5,605 bases of DNA from Deinococcus aerophilus. GTDB lineage: Bacteria > Deinococcota > Deinococci > Deinococcales > Deinococcaceae. The stretch is from contig NZ_BMOM01000060.1 of assembly GCF_014647075.1 (NCBI RefSeq), positions 1 to 5,605 on the forward strand, read 5' to 3'. Of the stretch, positions 1-4,066 are shown in pieces. Each line of letters starts with the position of its first letter. The stretch's first letter is position 1. Both the position numbers and the translations under genes were made by a program. The notes under the pieces were generated by a model, which saw nothing but the letters and a program-made list of their open reading frames with translations, was not told the DNA's origin and ran no database searches.

Positions 1-76
1 TCAGAACCATACGTCTGAGAGGCCATTCCTCATGGTATTTGCTCGCCCAGAGAGGCGTGAAATTCCAAAACGGGCT
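1..76. other. Short stretch after the last gene, no gene seen
   Basis: No gene is supported here. A 5-bp inverted repeat (TCAGA at 1-5, TCTGA at 14-18) and a short GAGG/CCTC pair are present, but no T run is near enough to call a terminator, and no transposon end can be recognised. Confidence 0.4.
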
Positions 77-331
77 CTAGAACAGTTCAAACCCGTGGGC
101 CCGAATCGCGTCGTCGATCCGGCTCCAGTTCAACCCGACTTCCGGGTCGTGTTCACGCTCGACGTGGGCCAGCACGGCGCGCGCCTGTTCGTCAGTCAGG
201 TCCGCGCGGGTCTGCACATCCTGGATGTTCCAGACCAGCACAATGGCGTCGCCACGTTGGACCTCGGCTTCCAGACCACCCAGCACGTCTGGTGGGGGGG
301 TGGTTTGTTCTGTGTGGACGGGGTCGCTCAT
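77..331 (-). CDS. Small conserved-looking protein of unknown function
   Basis: This 84-residue acidic protein begins MSDPVHTEQTTPPPDVLGG, a probably flexible proline- and threonine-containing head. A compact region follows: AIVLVWNIQDVQTR, LTDEQARAVLAHVEREHD and VGLNWSRIDDAIRAHGFELF. From memory, the pattern (Ile-x-Asp-Val-Gln, Leu-Thr-Asp-Glu-Gln, Val-Glu-Arg-x-His-Asp, Gly-x-Asn-Trp) resembles short hypothetical proteins common on plasmids and mobile elements; none has a function I can name. The start chosen is ATG 331; a TTG immediately before it is less likely. The ribosome-binding site is weak, only AGG six bases upstream at 338-340. It is separated from the operon by about 255 bases and may have its own promoter. 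It could be cargo or a host-side neighbour rather than transposition machinery. Confidence 0.65.
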   Translation of the reverse strand: MSDPVHTEQTTPPPDVLGGLEAEVQRGDAIVLVWNIQDVQTRADLTDEQARAVLAHVEREHDPEVGLNWSRIDDAIRAHGFELF

Positions 332-355
332 CAAAAACCTGTCTGCGGCTGAGAG

Positions 356-374
356 CCCGGGTGTTCACGCCGGG
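356..374. repeat. Stem-loop abutting the nested dyad
   Basis: CCCGGGTG (356-363) pairs with CAC (366-368) and CCGGG (370-374) around a 2-base TT centre, with one bulged G. It directly touches the dyad at 375-399 and lies 25 bases before the ATG at 331. As RNA it would sit just upstream of the start region of the last gene. Confidence 0.4.
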
Positions 375-399
375 GGAACAGGTTGCCGTGGCATGTTCC
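375..399. repeat. Nested dyad, possible operator or stem-loop
   Basis: On the plus strand GGAACA (375-380) mirrors TGTTCC (394-399). Nested inside, TGCC (384-387) mirrors GGCA (390-393) across a 2-base centre, with a 3-base offset (GGT) on one side. It lies about 45-70 bases upstream of the 84-residue gene. Such a dyad could be a regulator-binding site, or RNA structure if transcribed through. Confidence 0.4.
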
Positions 400-438
400 G
401 GACTGCACGGGAGATCCATCTGGGTGTCCAGGCCTTCG

Positions 439-466
439 AGGGGAACGGCGGTGGAGTCCGTCCCCT
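439..466. repeat. Stem-loop (9 bp with one bulge)
   Basis: On the plus strand AGGGGA (439-444) pairs with TCCCCT (461-466), and CGG (446-448) pairs with CCG (458-460), leaving one bulged A and a 9-base loop. The stem is GC-rich, with no T run on either side to make it a standard terminator. Confidence 0.45.
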
Positions 467-566
467 GTCTTCGTGCGTGGTGAGCGCAAGGATACTGCGA
501 GATCGTCCAGGGTGGCGCCTTTCGTGGAGATCCGCTGCTGGAGGCACAACTCACCGGAAAATCCAT

Positions 567-583
567 GCGTGTCCGGGGCACGC
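567..583 (-). terminator. Weak terminator-like hairpin after the 65-residue gene
   Basis: On the minus strand the arms GCGTG and CACGC flank a 7-base loop, beginning 3 bases after the TAG stop. Five bases further on comes a TTTT run (in ATGGATTTTCC). The stem is short and the T run brief, so this may only slow or partly end transcription of the operon. Confidence 0.3.
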
Positions 584-586
584 GCA

Positions 587-784
587 CTACCAGGGTTCCG
601 GGATCATCTTCAGGGTGGTGAGGCGGTCACTTTCCAGACCAACGATCACCCAGGTCTCGCCGTTGACCATCACCTGTGCGATAACCCGGTGCCCTGACCC
701 TGTGGGCTCGGGGGACAGCCTGTACACCGGCACGGCGATGGTCGGTTCCAGCAGGATCGGTTTCGGTGGGCGGTCTGTTTTCAT
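587..784 (-). CDS. Small protein of unknown function at the end of the transposition operon
   Basis: I do not recognise this 65-residue protein. It begins MKTDRPPKPILLEP and carries a short proline-rich head, then what looks like two or three beta strands (IAVPVYRLS, HRVIAQVMV, ETWVIVGLE) and a final LTTLKMIPEPW. There are no cysteines, no transmembrane segment and no signal peptide. The beta-rich pattern would fit a small barrel or a compact adaptor. The ATG at 784 follows the nuclease stop by 11 bases and has its own ribosome-binding site, so it belongs to the same operon. Position and a good start argue that it is real; nothing in the sequence gives a function. It may help the nuclease or the target selector, which is only a guess from position. 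Confidence 0.65.
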   Translation of the reverse strand: MKTDRPPKPILLEPTIAVPVYRLSPEPTGSGHRVIAQVMVNGETWVIVGLESDRLTTLKMIPEPW

Positions 785-790
785 ACCGGT

Positions 791-795
791 CTCCC
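791..795 (-). promoter_or_regulatory. Ribosome-binding site of the 65-residue gene
   Basis: The minus strand reads GGGAG, 6 bases before ATG at 784, immediately after the TGA stop of the nuclease gene. It favours ATG 784 over the in-frame GTG at 802, which would overlap the nuclease gene and has no comparable site. Confidence 0.6.
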
Positions 796-1605
796 TCACC
801 ACAGCCGGCTCAACGCTTCGGCCAGTTCGAAGTGGGCACGTTCGCCCAGACGGCTCTCGCGCGCCAGCCTGCCGAGCGCGCGCTGGAACTGCTGCTCCAC
901 GACCCGGTCACTGACGCCCTGGGGCAGCCGCACCCGCGCCAGTGGAAGACCGCCGGCGCGGCAGATGCGGTTCTTTCGCCCGTCACGCTCCTGCTGGATC
1001 GGGGTATCGTGCCAGCCGGAGTCCACCTCCACGGCCAGGATCGGCATCAACGTCGGCGCGCTGTAGATCGTCCAGTCGATATGGGCCAGCGGATGGCCCA
1101 GGAAGAGCCGGTCCCCTGCGTCCAGAGCGTGCGACAGCAAGGCCACATCAAAGACCTCGCGCAGAAGCTGCCCCGGCTGGATCGAGCATCCGGGAAAGAT
1201 GCCCAGCAGCGCCAGCATCACCCGGCGTTCGTGGTCTGAGCTGCCGATGCGCCGCAGCGCATCCTCCACCGGCAGGATCAGGGCCAGGTCGACGTCCTTG
1301 CGCAGCAGCTGGCGTGCGGCAGACACCACCGCGTGTTCGAGCACCCAGCCATCGGGCGTGTGGCGGATGAACCCCCCGTCGGCCAGCTTCGACAGGTGCC
1401 CGCGCGTCCAGCCGGGGATCATGCGGGTCATCGTGCCGAGTTCGGTGGCCGGCACTGGACCGTCGGAGGCGGCCAGCGCCATCACCAGCCGCTTCTTGCT
1501 GGTGTCCAAGGCGTGGACCCGCGACGCGGCGCTGTCGCGCGCGCCCTTGGGGCCGATGCGCAGGTCGCGCCTTTCGCCAGCGTGCCGCAGGTCCGGGGTG
1601 GTCAT
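796..1605 (-). CDS. Winged-helix protein with C-terminal PD-(D/E)XK nuclease domain (DUF2726/Vsr-like)
   Basis: This 269-residue protein is predicted to be a DNA-binding nuclease working with the transposition proteins. Residues about 35-93 read as a winged helix: KKRLVMALAASDGPVPATEL, then a recognition-helix-like GWTRGHLSKLADGGFI and a short wing RHTPDGWVLE. Residues about 120-228 resemble the DUF2726/Vsr-like nuclease fold: an early Glu in SSDHERRVMLALL (E126), then D177 in LAHIDWTIY, E193 and D195 in ILAVEVDSGWHD, H199, and the closing QERDGRKNRICRAGGLPLAR (D208, K211), a D..K...aGiPl.R pattern. The usual E-x-K lysine is replaced by Asp, as in Vsr-like variants. It sits where Tn5053 has its resolvase gene and is translationally coupled to tniQ, so a role in transposition is likely. 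It could do the second-strand cutting that TnsA performs in Tn7, but its domain order is opposite to that of TnsA. An alternative is a cargo or defence nuclease. The fold call is fairly sure; the role is inference. Confidence 0.75.
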   Translation of the reverse strand: MTTPDLRHAGERRDLRIGPKGARDSAASRVHALDTSKKRLVMALAASDGPVPATELGTMTRMIPGWTRGHLSKLADGGFIRHTPDGWVLEHAVVSAARQLLRKDVDLALILPVEDALRRIGSSDHERRVMLALLGIFPGCSIQPGQLLREVFDVALLSHALDAGDRLFLGHPLAHIDWTIYSAPTLMPILAVEVDSGWHDTPIQQERDGRKNRICRAGGLPLARVRLPQGVSDRVVEQQFQRALGRLARESRLGERAHFELAEALSRLW

Positions 1606-3098
1606 GCCGTTTGCACCTCCTGAAGCCCCAGCCGCAGCGCCGCGTTCCACAGGGAGGCGTGGTGGGTGCTGCCGAGGCGAGCGAGAACGGAGAGGGTCCG
1701 GGGAGCCAGCAGCGCCCCCAGGGTTTGCCGCACCCACAGCGGAGGGTCGCTGTTCAGCGCCGACGTTGTGGGTTCATCGGGGGAAAGCCCATGCTCGGCC
1801 AGGTGGTTCAGCAGCTCTGACAGGGCGTCGTCGAGCTGTCCGGTCCTGGCCCAGCGCTTCAGGTGGGTGATCGTTGTCTTGATGCGCGGAACTCCCGGGA
1901 TGTGGTTCCACTGGTCCTCGGTGGTCCCGGCCGTGGTGCGCCTCAGGAAGCCCTCGAAGACGTCGCGGGGAGCTCGTGCCCGTCCCCCACTCCGCACGGC
2001 CCCTGGCGCCCTTGTGAGAAGCGGCGCGAGGCGGTCCCACTGCTCATCGGTGAGCCGCTGGAAGTCGGTGGGCAGCGAGGTGAGCCGGCGCTGGCGGGGA
2101 CGGCGGGCGAGCTGGTCATGCACCAGGTCCCGCAGCCACGCGGGCGTGGGCCAGGTGGACTCGGGGAGCAGGTCGGTGAAGCGCACCCCCCGGACGCGCA
2201 GTTCCGGCAGGAGGCTCACCAGTCCGTCGCGCAGCAACCAGCCGGCCAGGGCCACCACCTGAAAGCGGTCCGCGGGCGGCAGCAACTCCAGCACGGGCCG
2301 CGCCCCCGCCGCGCGGACCCCGGGGGGAAGTCCCAGGGGGGCGCGCAGGTCGTCGAAGACACTGGGCGGCACCTTTGGCCGCAGTCCGAGCAGCACATGC
2401 GTCAGTGGATGCAGCAAGCCAGTGAGGTCGGCGGCGTTCAGGCTGAGGTCACCCACCCGGGCCTCACCGCTGTGGACCGCGGCATCCATCAGGCACTGCA
2501 ACCCCAGGACGTGGGTCAACGCCGGCGTCGGCACTACGCCCCCCAGCGGCAGGCGTTCCCAGCAGCGCCAGCAGCGTTCAGGGGTCCACGGCAGTGTCTG
2601 GGCGCACTGGGCCTTCTGGAAGTGGGCCCGGGTGACGCTGATGGGCGCCCCACAGTGCCGGCAGTTCTCGACCAGCATGGTGCCGTGGCGTGGACAGGCC
2701 ACGGTGGTGGCCAGACGCCAGGAGCGCAGGTAGGCGCGCCCTTCCCGCAGGCATGCGGGGCAGGCCGGATGGCCGGCGACGTTCCGGGTGCCCCGATGAC
2801 GGCCCAGCAGCACCAGCAGCGGGGGGCGGGCCACGTCAGGACGGGCCGTCAGTCGCCGCTTGATGGGGGCCAGGGTCAGGGCTTCTACCTGCCCGAGGCG
2901 GCACAGGGTGGCCTGGGCGAGGCCAGCCAGTTGCTCAGGAGTGGCGTTCAGGTCGGGGTCCTGCCGCCAGAAGCCGCGCAACCCCAGGCAGTTGGTCAGC
3001 CTTGACGGACGCATCATCTGCTCGGTGGCCAGGCGCGTGACCCATGAGGTCAGCACCTCGTCTTTTGCGGGGCCTGGGCGCAGGCGCAGGACGATCAC
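1602..3098 (-). CDS. tniQ: TniQ/TnsD-type target selector with an IS5-transposase-like DNA-binding segment
   Basis: This 498-residue protein is predicted to recognise the insertion target and load the ATPase. The N-terminus (DEVLTSWVTRLA, residues 13-24) is the classic TniQ opening. Two zinc-binding motifs follow: C113/C116 with C135/H138 (CPAC ... CPRHG), then C146/C149 with C176/C179 (CRHC ... CWRC). Residues 190-345 are mostly helical with no motif I recognise. Residues about 348-430 (nt 1809-2057) resemble the N-terminal helical domain of IS5-family transposases (DUF4096): LTDEQWDRLAPLL, a GR-rich linker, RDVFEGFL, a Gln-Trp-x-x-Ile-Pro stretch, a TTITHLKRWARTGQLDDAL helix pair. The DDE catalytic domain that follows in IS5 is absent. 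The protein is long for TniQ and about the size of Tn7 TnsD (roughly 500 residues), which fits a sequence-specific site selector. It starts with GTG two bases after tniB, and its TGA overlaps the next gene's ATG. The TniQ identity is firm; the IS5-like match is by eye. Confidence 0.9.
   Translation of the reverse strand: MIVLRLRPGPAKDEVLTSWVTRLATEQMMRPSRLTNCLGLRGFWRQDPDLNATPEQLAGLAQATLCRLGQVEALTLAPIKRRLTARPDVARPPLLVLLGRHRGTRNVAGHPACPACLREGRAYLRSWRLATTVACPRHGTMLVENCRHCGAPISVTRAHFQKAQCAQTLPWTPERCWRCWERLPLGGVVPTPALTHVLGLQCLMDAAVHSGEARVGDLSLNAADLTGLLHPLTHVLLGLRPKVPPSVFDDLRAPLGLPPGVRAAGARPVLELLPPADRFQVVALAGWLLRDGLVSLLPELRVRGVRFTDLLPESTWPTPAWLRDLVHDQLARRPRQRRLTSLPTDFQRLTDEQWDRLAPLLTRAPGAVRSGGRARAPRDVFEGFLRRTTAGTTEDQWNHIPGVPRIKTTITHLKRWARTGQLDDALSELLNHLAEHGLSPDEPTTSALNSDPPLWVRQTLGALLAPRTLSVLARLGSTHHASLWNAALRLGLQEVQTA
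1616..1620 (-). promoter_or_regulatory. Ribosome-binding site deciding the nuclease start
   Basis: The minus strand reads GGAGG (within AGGAGGTG), followed by 10 bases and then ATG at 1605. Together with the ATGA overlap at 1605-1602 (ATG of the nuclease, TGA of tniQ), it fixes the start at 1605. An in-frame start at 1737, which would add 44 residues overlapping tniQ, is therefore unlikely. Confidence 0.75.
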
Positions 3099-3100
3099 GT

Positions 3101-4063
3101 CTACTCTTCCTTCGACGCGTCTTTCTTGGGCGCCCGGATCAGGTTGAGCGTTTCAGCCGCCTTTTCGATGCTCTCGACGGACAGTTCAGCGTGGTCCACC
3201 AGGGCGTGCTGGGTCAGGTTCAGCACGTCGCCGAGCAGTCCCCTGGACAGTTCTAGGGTGGCCCGAACAGTGTTCTGGTTCGGCGGTGCAAAGATGCACG
3301 CGGTCTCGCCAGAAAAACCCCGTGCCAGCGCCTCCATGGTCTTCTGGACCTCGATGGGGGTGAGTGGAGGCAAGCTCAGCGCTGTGGTGTAGCGCGTGGC
3401 GAGGTGGGGGTTGCGTTTCAGGGCCTCCTGAACCCGTTCGGTGCCCACGGGGATCACCATGAAGCCCTTGAGCATCAACCCCTTGACCAGTTCCAGCAGG
3501 TCCTCGGCCCGTCCCGGGGTGCCCAGCATTTCCTGGAACTCGTCCATAAAAATGATCCTGACCTGGAGCTTGCTGGCAAACTTGACAAATCGGCCCTGCC
3601 GTTCGCCCGCGCTGCCCGTGTGCTGCATGTTCCCGATCGCCTCAAGTAACCGGGTCGCCACCTGCAAGCTGTTCTTTGCTCCGTTGATGTCGATCAGGAT
3701 GGCCCGCTGGATGTCGCCTCCCCGGGTGCCGGCGGCCCCCGTGAAGTCGGCATCTTCCACGAACTCGGCTTCCTCGCGGGGCGGCGGCGTCTCTTCAACG
3801 ATGCGTTTGAGGGCGCGGTGGATCAGCCGGGTTTTACCGCTGTTGGCCGGAACGGACAGGTAAGGGGCCATGGTGCGGTGCTGCGCCGGCGACGTGGCCA
3901 GATGGGCGAGGTAGGTGATGATGCGCTCGGGATTCTCGAGCGGCAGCCACAGTTGCTCGCGCCGCGCTTTGATCACGGTGTCACGCTTCAGAAATGCATT
4001 GAAGGCGGCGTCGCGCCCGGCACGGGTCTCGTGATCAGGAGGTTCAACGGGGGTGGGCAACAT
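3101..4063 (-). CDS. tniB: AAA+ ATPase transposition regulator, TniB/TnsC family
   Basis: This 320-residue protein is the expected ATP-dependent adaptor that polymerises on DNA, links the target selector to the transposase and enforces target choice. The P-loop is VPANSGKT at residues 71-78, with the catalytic Lys at 77. It keeps the N-x-GKT form typical of TniB proteins but has Val where the first Gly of the Walker A motif is usual. Walker B is RIIFMDEF at 169-176 (D174, E175). A sensor-1-like strand MVIPVGTE spans 202-209, and R224 in NPHLATRY is the likely arginine finger. The segment before the P-loop (YLAHLATSPAQHRTMAPYL) matches the usual TniB lead-in. The C-terminal 60 residues are helical, as in the AAA+ lid. 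It starts at ATG 4063, three bases after tniA, and ends with TAG two bases before tniQ. The length is normal for the family. Confidence 0.93.
   Translation of the reverse strand: MLPTPVEPPDHETRAGRDAAFNAFLKRDTVIKARREQLWLPLENPERIITYLAHLATSPAQHRTMAPYLSVPANSGKTRLIHRALKRIVEETPPPREEAEFVEDADFTGAAGTRGGDIQRAILIDINGAKNSLQVATRLLEAIGNMQHTGSAGERQGRFVKFASKLQVRIIFMDEFQEMLGTPGRAEDLLELVKGLMLKGFMVIPVGTERVQEALKRNPHLATRYTTALSLPPLTPIEVQKTMEALARGFSGETACIFAPPNQNTVRATLELSRGLLGDVLNLTQHALVDHAELSVESIEKAAETLNLIRAPKKDASKEE
3105..3112 (-). promoter_or_regulatory. Probable ribosome-binding site of tniQ
   Basis: The minus strand reads AAGGAAGA just before the tniB TAG stop and upstream of the GTG at 3098. It is a near-consensus Shine-Dalgarno site and supports this GTG as the start of the target selector, which otherwise has no closely placed ATG at its N-terminus. 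Confidence 0.5.
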
Positions 4064-4066
4064 GGC

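Larger units (their letters stand above)
335..586. other. Non-coding gap with closely packed dyads
   Basis: I see no convincing gene here on either strand; the frames that stay open are rich in Ser, Pro, His and Arg and lack the codon pattern of the flanking genes. The gap contains several inverted repeats, listed separately, between the end of the five-gene run and the last small gene. It probably holds the promoter or control region of the 84-residue gene, though I cannot point to clear -35 and -10 boxes. Confidence 0.5.

Noticed and set aside
410..533. Repeated GGAGATCC at 410-417 and 526-533 as possible transposase-binding repeats
   Set aside because: Only two 8-base copies with no wider similarity; about what chance gives in 250 bases.
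331..549. Minus-strand 72-codon frame whose TGA overlaps the ATG of the 84-residue gene
   Set aside because: The TGATG junction is suggestive, but the frame needs a TTG start, has a mixed third-position pattern and unlikely composition, and overlaps the dyads. It may merit a homologue search but I cannot support it.
335..586. CRISPR array or guide-RNA locus as in CRISPR-associated transposons
   Set aside because: No regularly spaced direct repeats and no Cas gene are present in the window.
225..914. Plus-strand open frame of 229 codons through the gap and small genes
   Set aside because: Its composition is dominated by Ser, Arg, Gly and Pro and it runs antisense to three better-supported minus-strand genes.
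1606..1737. N-terminal extension of the nuclease gene to an in-frame start at 1737
   Set aside because: The added 44 residues are Gly/Ala/Pro/Arg-rich, overlap tniQ, and a strong ribosome-binding site plus an ATGA overlap mark 1605 as the start.
1863..3005. Long plus-strand open frame of 380 codons opposite tniQ
   Set aside because: It is rich in Gln, Gly, Arg and Pro with no family resemblance and lies fully antisense to a well-supported gene; long shadow frames are expected in GC-rich DNA.
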